Shown here: positions 18,322 through 26,975 of the stretch, piece by piece
Layout: the number at the start of each line of letters is the position of its first letter
How positions within the stretch are numbered: position 1 is the stretch's first letter
NCBI GenBank assembly: GCA_039591615.1
Contig: JBDHDH010000001.1
Coordinates: 52,186 to 116,185 of the forward strand
Source: JBDHDH01 sp039591615
GTDB taxonomy: Bacteria > Gemmatimonadota > Gemmatimonadetes > Gemmatimonadales > GWC2-71-9
Length of the DNA stretch: 64,000 bases
Direction: 5' to 3'
The notes under the pieces: model-generated
What the model was told of the DNA's origin: nothing
Database searches by the model: none
The model's input: only the letters and a program-made list of their open reading frames with translations
Program-made: the position numbers and the translations under genes

Positions 18322-20316
18322 TCAGAATCGGCCCCTGGGGCCATCTCTGGTGATCGTGTCTCTGGACACCCGGTCGACCAGAAATGCCTCCATCCCCTCT
18401 ATCAAGCCCATCGCGTAACGCCACTGCCCTTCCTCGCTACTCAGGACCGCCTCCTGATCCGGTAACATCATGAACAGCCCCTCCGTCAGGACCGCAGGCA
18501 TCCACGTGGGTCGGGCAAGCGCAAGGTCGCCCCGTCCAACGCCGAGGTCACGAAAGCCGAATTGACGCACGAGGGCGCGGTCGATGTGTCGCGCCAGCGG
18601 GGCACTCCGCGGATGGTTGTAGTAGACACTGGTGCCCGCGTTGACGAACGGGTTCATTCCGTCCGGCAGGGCATTGGCGTGGATGGAGATCAAGAGTTCG
18701 GCATTCACGTGCTCAGCCAGCCGGATCCGCTGGGCGAGGCTCACAGCGGAATCCGAGACGCGGGTCAGCACGACGGCAGCACCGCGCGCCTCCAGGAGCT
18801 CCTTCGCCTTTCGGGCCACCGCGAGAACCACGTCGGGTTCCCGGACACCCGTGGGCCCAGTCGCGCCGCCTGGCGGATGCCCCGGATCCAACACCACGAG
18901 CCGCCCCGCCAGTGGGCGGTTTGCGTCGATCCGGGGTGTCCGTCGGACCTCGACGAGGAGGTCGCTCCCCTCCCACCTCGCTCGATACCCCCAGACGGGC
19001 TCCGCCAGCGTGAGCTCAAGGGTGGCTTCGTCTTCCGCCCGCTGCGCATACGTGATGAGCCGCACGAACGAATCGGTGCCGCCGTACTGGATCCAGTCCA
19101 TGTCCGCAGCCACACCGTACAGCGTCAGTGCCAGCGAGCGCTCGGCTTCGTCAATGCGGAAGGGGACGCGAGCGGGAAGCGGAATCCGCAAGACCGCGGA
19201 CTTCTCGCCGGGCACGAGTCGCATCGAGCGCGCGATACCATTTGGGGGCGGTGTCCCCGCCGGCAGGGGGTGAACGTCGCGGGCATCCACCCACGCTACG
19301 CTGGTTCGCGAGAGCTGTAATCGCACCTGGTCGTTCCATCGCCCGCTGACAGCGGCCACCGTGCCGGTGGGGAAGAACCAGTGGTACGTCCCGTACGGGT
19401 TGGGCCGACCAGCCAGCGTACTGTCGGTCGTCCCGGTGCCCGCAACATCATCGTCCACGACGACGACAGGAGAATGCCCCAGGGCGATCCGGCCGATCCG
19501 GAGTGGCCATCGCGCGCGGACGGTGTCGTCATCCCTCACCGCTTCCACCACAACCCACGAAGTGTCGGTAGGGGCAGGGACGGCAGCCGGATCGAAAACG
19601 GAACCGGGGTCGGGGCCGAAGGGGCCCACCGCCCAGGCCACGTAGCGATCGGATCGCCGAGCCCTGCTGCGCGGCACCCCGGTGCGGAATGCCCGCTCCC
19701 CCCACGCCAGCGGAGCGGGTGCCGAATCCGGCAGAAACTCGAACAGCGGGAGGTTGCCGACACGGGCGCGGAGCACAGACCCCGGTGCAGCGCGGACCGA
19801 GAGGCGTATTCCTTCATGAGGGCGAAGCCAGCGGTCGCCGCGGGGCTGAAACGACGTGGTATCGATCCAAACCGGAGCACCGAGCGGGTCGAACACGGGG
19901 ACCAGGGGCACCACCAGCAGCGCCCGCTGGGTGACTCCATCAGCCCAAACCACCAGATCGAACGTGGCGGCGGTATCGGCTGGGCCCGCCTTCAATGGGA
20001 CCCATGCGGTCCACCCACCCGTCGGGTAGACAGGAACCGACTGGCCGTTCACGAACAGCAGCGCGTCGCCTCGACCCACTGAGCCGAACGCAAAAACGGA
20101 ATCCGTCCTCGACATACGATACGCGGAGTCGGCGACGAAGACACGCGTCTCACCGAGGCGGTTGACGCGGTCCCGGACGGGCGGGTAGACGATCCTCAGC
20201 TCGACGGGTCCAGAGACCGTCGCAGGCGCAGGTGCCGTGGCCACCGTCCCGCCACCGCAGGCCAGCGTCCCCACGGTGCCCGCCACGAGCAGTCGGAATA
20301 CGGCCACATGCGACAC
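18322..20316 (-). CDS. N-acetylmuramoyl-L-alanine amidase (Amidase_3), probable lipoprotein
   Basis: 664 residues, GTG start. The N-terminus has a hydrophobic segment and a Cys in TLACGGG, a plausible though imperfect lipobox. A long middle region (about 40-440) of beta-rich sequence is unrecognised and may bind envelope partners. The C-terminal catalytic domain (about 450-650) has the zinc/catalytic residues of the AmiC class: His in VVLDPGHPP, Glu in VREPDVV, His in ISIHANA and Glu in LTEGLFMM. It should cleave peptide stems from peptidoglycan. It is divergent from the FHA/kinase operon, with about 225 bases between them. Confidence 0.92.
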   Translation of the reverse strand: MSHVAVFRLLVAGTVGTLACGGGTVATAPAPATVSGPVELRIVYPPVRDRVNRLGETRVFVADSAYRMSRTDSVFAFGSVGRGDALLFVNGQSVPVYPTGGWTAWVPLKAGPADTAATFDLVVWADGVTQRALLVVPLVPVFDPLGAPVWIDTTSFQPRGDRWLRPHEGIRLSVRAAPGSVLRARVGNLPLFEFLPDSAPAPLAWGERAFRTGVPRSRARRSDRYVAWAVGPFGPDPGSVFDPAAVPAPTDTSWVVVEAVRDDDTVRARWPLRIGRIALGHSPVVVVDDDVAGTGTTDSTLAGRPNPYGTYHWFFPTGTVAAVSGRWNDQVRLQLSRTSVAWVDARDVHPLPAGTPPPNGIARSMRLVPGEKSAVLRIPLPARVPFRIDEAERSLALTLYGVAADMDWIQYGGTDSFVRLITYAQRAEDEATLELTLAEPVWGYRARWEGSDLLVEVRRTPRIDANRPLAGRLVVLDPGHPPGGATGPTGVREPDVVLAVARKAKELLEARGAAVVLTRVSDSAVSLAQRIRLAEHVNAELLISIHANALPDGMNPFVNAGTSVYYNHPRSAPLARHIDRALVRQFGFRDLGVGRGDLALARPTWMPAVLTEGLFMMLPDQEAVLSSEEGQWRYAMGLIEGMEAFLVDRVSRDTITRDGPRGRF

Positions 20317-20364
20317 GATCGCGGAAGCTACATGAAATCAACGAGCTACGTCAATTTGACTTGG

Positions 20365-20391
20365 TTGACCGCTATTTTGAGGGGGTATAGA
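20365..20391 (+). promoter_or_regulatory. Candidate promoter for the FHA-kinase-phosphatase-protease operon
   Basis: TTGACC (20365-20370) and TATAGA (20386-20391) on the plus strand with a 15-base spacer (16 if GTTGAC is used). It lies about 150 bases before the first FHA gene in the divergent intergenic region. Confidence 0.4.
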
Positions 20392-20541
20392 TTGGCTCAC
20401 CGCCAACCACTCTTCACTCGATATTCGATCGGCGCGTGATATCCTCCGCACACTGCGGTCGGCAGAATCAATGATGAGACGGCCCGTTTCTGCGGTGACC
20501 GCAGGAAGCCCCTTGCTCGCGTCGAGACGTCCGGGGTCGGC

Positions 20542-21450
20542 ATGACTGGAAGCACCATCGGTCACCAACCAGGATCGCAGCCTGACAAGTGTCCAGCCTG
20601 CGGGAGCGTCGCCGTGGCGGGGCTGCCGTTCTGTCCAACGTGTGGGAAGCCAATCGGCTCAGCCGCTCCCGGCGAAGCCACGTGCCCCCACTGCGGCACT
20701 CCCCGAGCGGCGGGAGCCACCTATTGTCCCGCTTGTGGCCGCCCCTTGGATCCGTCCACGCCAGCGCGTCACCGGACAGCCGCCTTTTCGCAACCCCGCC
20801 AAGCTCCCGTGGCGCAGCTGGCGGTGTTGGACGAGAACGCGCAGGTGCTGACCCGTCATGCGATCACCTCCGACGAGACCACGTTGGGGCGGATCGGTGC
20901 GGACATTGAGTTCTCCGACGACCACTATCTCTCTCCCTTGCATGCGCAGATCTCGATCCGAGAAGACCGCTTCTATGTGCGCGATCTCGGTAGCCGGAAT
21001 GGAACCTGGTATTTCGTCACCGAGCCCCACCGGTTGTCGGATGGGGACACGCTTCTCATCGGATCGCAGATTCTCCGGTTCAAGCGGCTGGGCTATCCGG
21101 GGCCTCACCCGCCGGAGAGTGACGCGACGCGACGCATGGGGAGCCTCGTGCCCAGTGCGGACATCGCGAAGCTGACCCAGATGCGGAGCGACGGTTCGGG
21201 CCGCGACGTGGTGCACCTTTCGCCTGGCCGCCACATCACCATAGGAAGGGAACGCGGCGACTGGACCTTTCCGTACGACCCCTCCATGAGCGGTGCCCAT
21301 GCCGAGATTCGTTCGGAAGACGCCGACTTCGTCGTGGTCGATCTCGGAAGCAGAAATGGCGTGGGGATAGCGGTGCGTGGGGAAGTGATGCTCCTGATGA
21401 ATGCCCGGATTCTCGTGGGCGACAAGATGCTCCGCCTGGAGACGCTGTGA
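20542..21450 (+). CDS. Double zinc-ribbon, double FHA-domain protein
   Basis: 302 residues, no membrane segment. Two zinc ribbons come first: Cys 17, 20, 31, 34 and Cys 48, 51, 62, 65. FHA domain one (about 90-183) has LGRIG, a ser/His pair in YLSPLHAQI and DLGSRNGTW. A second FHA-like domain (about 215-302) has IGRERG, MSGAHAEI and DLGSRNGVG. FHA domains bind phosphothreonine, so this is probably a cytoplasmic adaptor for the kinase that follows. Its stop overlaps the kinase GTG by four bases (GTGA). Confidence 0.88.
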   Translation: MTGSTIGHQPGSQPDKCPACGSVAVAGLPFCPTCGKPIGSAAPGEATCPHCGTPRAAGATYCPACGRPLDPSTPARHRTAAFSQPRQAPVAQLAVLDENAQVLTRHAITSDETTLGRIGADIEFSDDHYLSPLHAQISIREDRFYVRDLGSRNGTWYFVTEPHRLSDGDTLLIGSQILRFKRLGYPGPHPPESDATRRMGSLVPSADIAKLTQMRSDGSGRDVVHLSPGRHITIGRERGDWTFPYDPSMSGAHAEIRSEDADFVVVDLGSRNGVGIAVRGEVMLLMNARILVGDKMLRLETL

Positions 21451-23180
21451 AGGTCTGTACGGTCTGCGGGTCCGAGTGGCCGGACGACACCAACTTTTGT
21501 CCCAACGACGGTGCAGGGCTACGACCGGTCCAGGGCACCGATCTGGTGGGCACCGTCGTCGCCGACCGTTACCAGATCATCAAGAAGCTCGGCGAAGGCG
21601 GCATGGGGGCGGTATACCTCGGCGAGCACGTCAAGATGCATCGCCTCGACGCCATCAAGGTCCTCACGCGGGAGCTCGCTCACAGCGCAGACGCGGTAGC
21701 TCGCTTCAACCGAGAGGCCGCCAACGCTGCCCGGATCACGCACCCCAATGTGTGCGCCATCTACGACTTTGGTGAGACCGGTGACGGGCTGATCTATCTC
21801 GCCATGGAGTACATCGAGGGAGAAACGCTGAACGAACTCCTCCGACGCGAGGGTCGGCTTGGGCCACGGCGGGCCGCGGCGATCATCGCTCAGGCAGCCG
21901 ATGCGCTCCAGGCGGCGCACGATCTCGGCATCGTGCATCGGGATCTCAAGCCGGACAACATGATGCTGACCCAGGCCCGGGACGGGTCAGACCACATCAA
22001 GGTGGTGGATTTCGGAATCGCCAAAGCCACCGGTCGCGCCGAAGACGGGCAGAAGGTGACCAAGACGGGGCTCGTCATCGGCACTCCCGAATACATGAGC
22101 CCGGAGCAGCTTTCGGGGGACGTGCTGGACGGGCGGAGCGATGTTTATTCCTTGGCGCTCGTGTTTTATCGCGCCTTGACGGGCCGGCTCCCCTTCGAGG
22201 CCGACACTGCCCAAGAGGTCCTCATCGCCCGCCTCACCGACGAACCGAAGAAACTGCGCGACGCGGCACCCGATCTCGTGTTCCCGCCCCAGCTCCAAGC
22301 TGTGTTCGATCGGGCACTTCAACGGATGCCCGGGGACCGTTACGCCACGGCCGCCGCCTTTGGGCAGGATGGCATGGCCGCCGTCCGCGATATGCCCGAA
22401 TCGGCTACGCCGAGCTCCACCGACGCCGCGACACAGCTCGTCCGACCGGGCGAACGGGAAGTCATGCCCCCTACGCGACTCTCGCCCGCCAGTACGCCGG
22501 TCACGCCTCAACCCCTAGCGGCAACGCGCCCGTCTGGTGCGGCTCGTCCCAGGGATACGAAGGAGGGACGAAAGAAGCCCGTACTGATCGCTGCTGCGGC
22601 CATCGGGATTCTCGCCGTCGTGGGCGGTGGGGCGACGGTGGTCCTGCAAAGCAGAGGGGATTCAACACACGAAGCCGGGCCCGCCAGTTCAACGACCCAA
22701 CTGGTAACGCGAGACACCGCAATCCCCTCGACTAAGGGCAATGCTGCGGTGACGCAAACCGAGAGTCTCGCGATAGACACCGGGTCCACCACGGGTGGGG
22801 GAGAACCAGCGAACCCGGAACACACCGCACAACAGGGCGGCACCGACCGCGGTGGAGCGACGGACACCAGAACCGATCCGTTGCCCCCACGAGTCGACCC
22901 CGACGCCATTGCGCAGGACCTCGTGGAGATCGGACGACGCATCAACGAGCCGGCTCAGCGGCTCGCTGCCCGCAACGCCGCGCTCGCGCTGTTCCATGAC
23001 GACCTCGTGCCAGACACCTTACGAGCACGGGCAGCGTCGATCATTGCGGAGTCGTACGACGAGGACCACGACAACCAACCGGCCAACGCATGCGGGTGGA
23101 TAGCGCGGGCCGTCGGATTGGATCCGAGTAACGACGTGTATCGACAGTTTCAGACCGTTTTGCTGGAGTGCGCGCCGTGA
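21447..23180 (+). CDS. Membrane Ser/Thr protein kinase with N-terminal zinc-ribbon-like motif
   Basis: 577 residues, GTG start. Cys 4, 7 and 18 plus an Asp form an incomplete zinc-ribbon-like motif (CTVCG, FCPNDG). The kinase domain (about 42-310) has LGEGGMG, Lys71, HRDLKPDN with Asp166, DFG 188-190 and GTPEYMSPEQ, so it should be active. A Pro/Thr-rich juxtamembrane stretch leads to one membrane helix (about 378-400). The outer part is Thr/Ser-rich and then has a short helical domain (about 480-577) with no known sensor fold. It overlaps the FHA gene upstream and the phosphatase downstream. Confidence 0.93.
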   Translation: MKVCTVCGSEWPDDTNFCPNDGAGLRPVQGTDLVGTVVADRYQIIKKLGEGGMGAVYLGEHVKMHRLDAIKVLTRELAHSADAVARFNREAANAARITHPNVCAIYDFGETGDGLIYLAMEYIEGETLNELLRREGRLGPRRAAAIIAQAADALQAAHDLGIVHRDLKPDNMMLTQARDGSDHIKVVDFGIAKATGRAEDGQKVTKTGLVIGTPEYMSPEQLSGDVLDGRSDVYSLALVFYRALTGRLPFEADTAQEVLIARLTDEPKKLRDAAPDLVFPPQLQAVFDRALQRMPGDRYATAAAFGQDGMAAVRDMPESATPSSTDAATQLVRPGEREVMPPTRLSPASTPVTPQPLAATRPSGAARPRDTKEGRKKPVLIAAAAIGILAVVGGGATVVLQSRGDSTHEAGPASSTTQLVTRDTAIPSTKGNAAVTQTESLAIDTGSTTGGGEPANPEHTAQQGGTDRGGATDTRTDPLPPRVDPDAIAQDLVEIGRRINEPAQRLAARNAALALFHDDLVPDTLRARAASIIAESYDEDHDNQPANACGWIARAVGLDPSNDVYRQFQTVLLECAP

Positions 23181-24211
23181 ATCTCTTCCGCCGAAGTCGT
23201 GACCCGCGCATCCGCGTCTCGCTCTTCGGGAAGACTGACGTAGGCCGAACACGCGAGCACAACGAGGACACGTTCCTGGTGGCCGACCTCTCGACCCACA
23301 GGGCTTCACTTCAGCCGGAGGTGCGGGATCACGAAGTGGGCTCGAAGGGCTCACTGTTCATCGTCGCTGACGGGATGGGCGGCGCTGCTGCGGGCGAGGT
23401 GGCGAGCGCCATGGCAGCGCAAACCATCCACAGTCACATGGCTGCGCACTGGGTGGAAGACTCTGACTCCAGTTCCCAGCGCTTCGCTTATCGGCTCAAA
23501 GAGGCGGTCGAGAGCGCCAATACGAAGATCCATCTGTACGCGAAAGCGCACCCCGAGCTGAAGGGCATGGGGACGACGGCCACCGCCGTGGGTGTGCTCG
23601 GCGACACGCTCTACCTATCCCAGGTGGGAGACTCTCGAGCGTACCTCATACGCGGCGGCGAAGCCAGTCAGCTGACGAAAGACCAATCCTTGATGCAGCG
23701 GTTAGTGGATGCCGGCGAGCTCACCGAAGAGGAAGCTGAGCGCAGCGACCGGAAGAACATCATCCTCCAGGCATTGGGGCCTGACGTCCACGTGCGAGTG
23801 GATCTCACGCATCAGACCCTGCGCAAGGGCGACGCTCTCGTCATGTGTTCCGACGGGCTGACGAACCAGGTCAAGAAAGAGGAGATCGCGGCGGTGGTGT
23901 CCAAGGGGGACGATCTCGTGCACGCGTGCAGCGAACTCATCGACCTCGCCAACGAGCGGGGCGGCCCGGACAACATCACAGTGCTGATCGCCCGGTTCGG
24001 CGGCGATGGCTTGCAGTCATCAGCCGTGGATGAGTCGGTCGGACACCGGGTCTACCCGCTGCACGATGGCGATTCGGTGACGGAGCCCGTTCCGACCTAC
24101 CCGGACACGTCGGGGATCAAGCCGGAGGATCGGACCCGCGCGCTGCTAGGCGGGGCCGGGACGGCGGTGCTCGTCGCGGCAGCGATCGCCCTCGCCGCCC
24201 TCGGCTGGTAG
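23177..24211 (+). CDS. PP2C-family Ser/Thr protein phosphatase with C-terminal membrane anchor
   Basis: 344 residues. PP2C motifs are in order: TREHNEDTF, VADGMGGAAAGEVAS, GTTATA, GDSRAYL, MCSDGLTNQV and GGPDNITVL, with the metal aspartates present. A hydrophobic C-terminus (AVLVAAAIALAALGW) anchors it in the membrane by the tail. The GTG at 23177 is chosen: GGAG lies nine bases upstream and it overlaps the kinase TGA by four bases. It probably removes phosphates placed by the adjacent kinase, the usual pairing in bacterial Hanks-kinase operons. Confidence 0.94.
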   Translation: MNLFRRSRDPRIRVSLFGKTDVGRTREHNEDTFLVADLSTHRASLQPEVRDHEVGSKGSLFIVADGMGGAAAGEVASAMAAQTIHSHMAAHWVEDSDSSSQRFAYRLKEAVESANTKIHLYAKAHPELKGMGTTATAVGVLGDTLYLSQVGDSRAYLIRGGEASQLTKDQSLMQRLVDAGELTEEEAERSDRKNIILQALGPDVHVRVDLTHQTLRKGDALVMCSDGLTNQVKKEEIAAVVSKGDDLVHACSELIDLANERGGPDNITVLIARFGGDGLQSSAVDESVGHRVYPLHDGDSVTEPVPTYPDTSGIKPEDRTRALLGGAGTAVLVAAAIALAALGW

Positions 24212-24221
24212 CGATTCCGGT

Positions 24222-25634
24222 TTGAAGGCACAGATCCGGATCCTCTCGGGCACGAGCGCCGGACGCGTTCAGGTCTTTTCCCAGCCCGAGGTCAGCATCG
24301 GCCGCGATTCCGCGTCGGATATCCGTTTCGATCCGCTGCGCGAACTCGCCGTGTCTGCCCGCCATGGCGTCATCGTCCGGACCGGTGACCGCTGGGTCGT
24401 GCGCGACCTCGGAAGTCGCAACGGGATCTTCATCAACGGCCACCGGATCAAGGGCGATACCGCACTCCACGATACCGACCACGTCCGCTTCGGGGCCGAT
24501 GGCCCTTCAGTGGAGTTCCGTATCGTTCCCGATCACGTTCCCACCGGTGTGCAGGAGGCGCCACACCGAGCCTCCGCCCCGTCTGGTGCCGCGGATGCAT
24601 CACCTCCAGAAACGTTGCGCGACAGCACGACACAACGGATTCGTGCCGAGGTCGGCAAACAGACGCGACGCCTCCGTCTCACGGTCGCGGGACTGCTGGG
24701 ACTCGTGATCATCGCAGGGGTGATCATCTCCCTCTCGGGCAAAGAGGCGCGCCGTCGCGAGGCCGAGATCGCCGCGTTGCAGTCGCGGTCAGACAGTCTC
24801 CGCCGCGCGGCCGACGAAGCGCTCCAGACGCTGCAAGGACGCGTGGAGCAACTCGCCACCGCGCTCCGAAGCTCGCGCTCGGAAGTGGAACGGCTGCAAC
24901 AGGAGCTCCGCCAAGCACAGGAGGCTGGAAATACGGGTGAGGTTGACGCCTTGCGTCAGCGTTTGACGGAGGTCACCCAGGCATTCCAGCACCAGCAAGC
25001 CGCCGCGCAGGTCGACTATCGTCGAATCGTGGATGCCAATCAGCGGGCCGTGGCGATGCTCTATGTCGAGTTCGGTCCCGGTGATGTGGTCACGGGCACC
25101 GCCTTTGCCGTTCGTCCCGACGGCACCCTGCTCACGAACCGCCACCTCGTCGCCGGTCCCGATGGCAGTCGCCGACCCGTCCGTCTGGGATTGCGCTTCG
25201 CCGACTCCGACCAAGTGTGGCCAGGGCGTGTGGCAGCCATCGCGGAGGACGTCGACCTGGCGGTCATCGCGGTCGACATTCCCGGAGGCGTCCCGGTCGT
25301 CCGGCAGTTGAACGGTCGACCGGATACCGTCCGGCAAGGGGACCCAGTGGCGCTCATTGGCTTCCCCCTCGGCGGGGAGCTCCCGATGTCGGGTCAGGGA
25401 AGCCGCACCGTGGCGCGAACCTCATTCACACCCGGAACCGTGAGTAAGGTCGTGGAGGACCGCCTGCAGATCCTGGGCTATGGGGCGCCGGGGGCGAGCG
25501 GGAGCCCGGTCTTCGATGGGAATGGCGAGGTCATCGGCATCCTGTACGGCGGTGAGCCCGCAACGGACGGAAGGATCCTCTTTGCGGTACCCGCGAACTA
25601 CGCGGTGAGACTGCTGCAGGCATTCGATCGGTAG
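24222..25634 (+). CDS. FHA domain - membrane helix - coiled coil - trypsin-like protease
   Basis: 470 residues, TTG start. The N-terminal FHA domain (about 5-105) has SIGRDSASD, SARHGVI and DLGSRNGIF. A membrane helix follows (about 151-171), then a charged coiled coil (about 175-258), then a trypsin-fold domain (about 265-470) with the triad His308 (NRHLV), Asp345 (EDVDLAV) and Ser426 (GASGSP). With no signal peptide and one membrane helix, the FHA domain should face the cytoplasm and the protease the periplasm. No PDZ domain is visible. It is the last gene of the phospho-signalling operon, ten bases after the phosphatase. Confidence 0.9.
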   Translation: MKAQIRILSGTSAGRVQVFSQPEVSIGRDSASDIRFDPLRELAVSARHGVIVRTGDRWVVRDLGSRNGIFINGHRIKGDTALHDTDHVRFGADGPSVEFRIVPDHVPTGVQEAPHRASAPSGAADASPPETLRDSTTQRIRAEVGKQTRRLRLTVAGLLGLVIIAGVIISLSGKEARRREAEIAALQSRSDSLRRAADEALQTLQGRVEQLATALRSSRSEVERLQQELRQAQEAGNTGEVDALRQRLTEVTQAFQHQQAAAQVDYRRIVDANQRAVAMLYVEFGPGDVVTGTAFAVRPDGTLLTNRHLVAGPDGSRRPVRLGLRFADSDQVWPGRVAAIAEDVDLAVIAVDIPGGVPVVRQLNGRPDTVRQGDPVALIGFPLGGELPMSGQGSRTVARTSFTPGTVSKVVEDRLQILGYGAPGASGSPVFDGNGEVIGILYGGEPATDGRILFAVPANYAVRLLQAFDR

Positions 25635-25830
25635 GCCGAAGCGGGAAGTGAGGGGCTGGTGTCTTCGAGCCGCCGGTGCCACCGCAACATCTCCCCACGT
25701 CCATCACTCCGACCATCGGGGCTCGCGAGGTAGGCTCGGAGCCGTCGTGTCCTTGATAGTGGACATTTTTCAGAAACCGCCAGAAACCAGGCGCACCGTA
25801 ACTCATTGAGCTTGAAAAGGATGCGCTGGA

Positions 25831-25845
25831 TGGCACGGTGAGTGC
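25831..25845 (+). promoter_or_regulatory. Candidate sigma-54 (-24/-12) promoter
   Basis: TGGCACGGTGAGTGC matches the TGGCACG-N4-TTGC pattern at every position but one, with GG and GC at the right spacing. It lies about 50 bases upstream of the His-rich secreted protein gene. The window shows no enhancer-binding regulator, so use of sigma-54 is unproven. Confidence 0.35.
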
Positions 25846-25895
25846 TCTTCCGATCGGCGGGGCCAGAGGGTCACCACCATCGAGAGGAGGCGAGC

Positions 25896-26309
25896 ATGAG
25901 CAAGACGTTCGTCAGTGTCGTGGCGCTATTGGTCGTCAGCGCGTTCAGTGCCCAGCCCGCGTCCGCGCAGCGTGTACGCATCGGCGGGTCCGTTCGAGTC
26001 TCCGACCACGTGGTCGTGGGGTTTTCCTACGGGCGACCATACTTGGCGGAAGACCGCTACTACCGGCTTCGCTACAGACATGCGAAGCTGCATCGAAGAC
26101 TGTCTCGCACGCATGGCCGCTATCATCGCGCCGTCGAACGCGAGCATGAGCGACTGCACCGCGACCCGTATCGTGGTTACGCCAGTCGTCGCGACCACCG
26201 CGAGTGGCACGAGGCCGTGGAGTACGAGCATCACGAACACCACGACGATTTGGACCGCCAGCACGGGCGGAGCCACCGTCGTGCCCGGCACCATCGTGGC
26301 CATCGGTGA
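25896..26309 (+). CDS. Small secreted His/Arg/Tyr-rich protein
   Basis: 137 residues from ATG 25896, chosen because GAGGAGG lies just upstream and a signal peptide starts there (hydrophobic VVALLVVSAFS, cleavage after ASA near residue 24). A short beta-like segment (RIGGSVRVSDHVVVGFSYGRPY) is followed by a highly charged tail (about 55-137) in which His, Arg, Glu and Tyr dominate, including EHHEHHDD and HRRARHHRGHR. The His clusters suggest metal binding, but no family was recognised. Predicted periplasmic or secreted. Confidence 0.75.
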   Translation: MSKTFVSVVALLVVSAFSAQPASAQRVRIGGSVRVSDHVVVGFSYGRPYLAEDRYYRLRYRHAKLHRRLSRTHGRYHRAVEREHERLHRDPYRGYASRRDHREWHEAVEYEHHEHHDDLDRQHGRSHRRARHHRGHR

Positions 26310-26358
26310 CGGTCCCGATCACGCTCCGTGCGTCGATTGGAGCGGTGCTCCAGAAACC

Positions 26359-26387
26359 AAACGGCCGGCATGACGCGCCGGCCGTTT
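26359..26387. terminator. Perfect hairpin between convergent genes
   Basis: An 11-base perfect inverted repeat (AAACGGCCGGC / GCCGGCCGTTT) with a seven-base loop. Its A/T ends give short T runs on both strands, so it likely terminates both the His-rich gene and the VOC gene. Confidence 0.6.
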
Positions 26388-26461
26388 CACCTTGGAGGCA
26401 CCGTCCGGTAGCGCGGTTGGTTGTCGCCAGAGTGTTCGCCTCCCCTGGGTCACAGCGAACG

Positions 26462-26857
26462 TCAGCCTTCCTCTTCTTCATTTGTCGTCGTCTCGCCCAT
26501 GTCATGTGCGATCATGATGCGATGGCCGTCCGGTGTCCGGATTCCAAACTCCCGCATTCCCCACGGTCGATCCGCGATCGTCGCGACGACCTCCACGCCT
26601 TTGTCGCGCGCTCGCCTCCAATATGCGTCGGCGTCGTCAACCACGAGATACGCGAAATAGGAATGATCGCCGAGCTCACTGGCGGGAATCGCGTCTGGAC
26701 ACGCGCCCAGCATGATCGTGCAGTTTTCTCGTCGCACAAACCGCCAGCCATCGCCGGCGAATACCTCTCGGAAGCCAAGGACGTCGCGATAGAAGCTCGA
26801 CGACGCATCGGCATCGGGGACGGCAAGCACATAATGGTTCTCGAGAATCCTCGTCAT
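26462..26857 (-). CDS. VOC/glyoxalase-superfamily protein
   Basis: 131 residues with two beta-alpha-beta-beta-beta halves of the vicinal oxygen chelate fold: NHYVLAVPDADASSSFYRDVLGF at the start and YLVVDDADAYWRRARDKG in the middle, ending GIRTPDGHRIMIA. Such proteins include glyoxalases, bleomycin-resistance proteins and dioxygenases. The expected metal residues (His near residue 8; Glu in the second half) are only partly evident, so substrate cannot be assigned. The end is acidic (TTTNEEEEG). It stands alone between the hairpin at 26359 and the RraA-like gene. Confidence 0.8.
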   Translation of the reverse strand: MTRILENHYVLAVPDADASSSFYRDVLGFREVFAGDGWRFVRRENCTIMLGACPDAIPASELGDHSYFAYLVVDDADAYWRRARDKGVEVVATIADRPWGMREFGIRTPDGHRIMIAHDMGETTTNEEEEG

Positions 26858-26975
26858 GGTTCGTCCAATCGCTTATCACGGCGGCAGAATGAAAGCCCGA
26901 GATTTGGTTCCAGCAGAAGAAGGGCCCACCCGCGCCACCACCCGCCCAATCTCCCGTCCGGTCTGTGGCCCTCGT

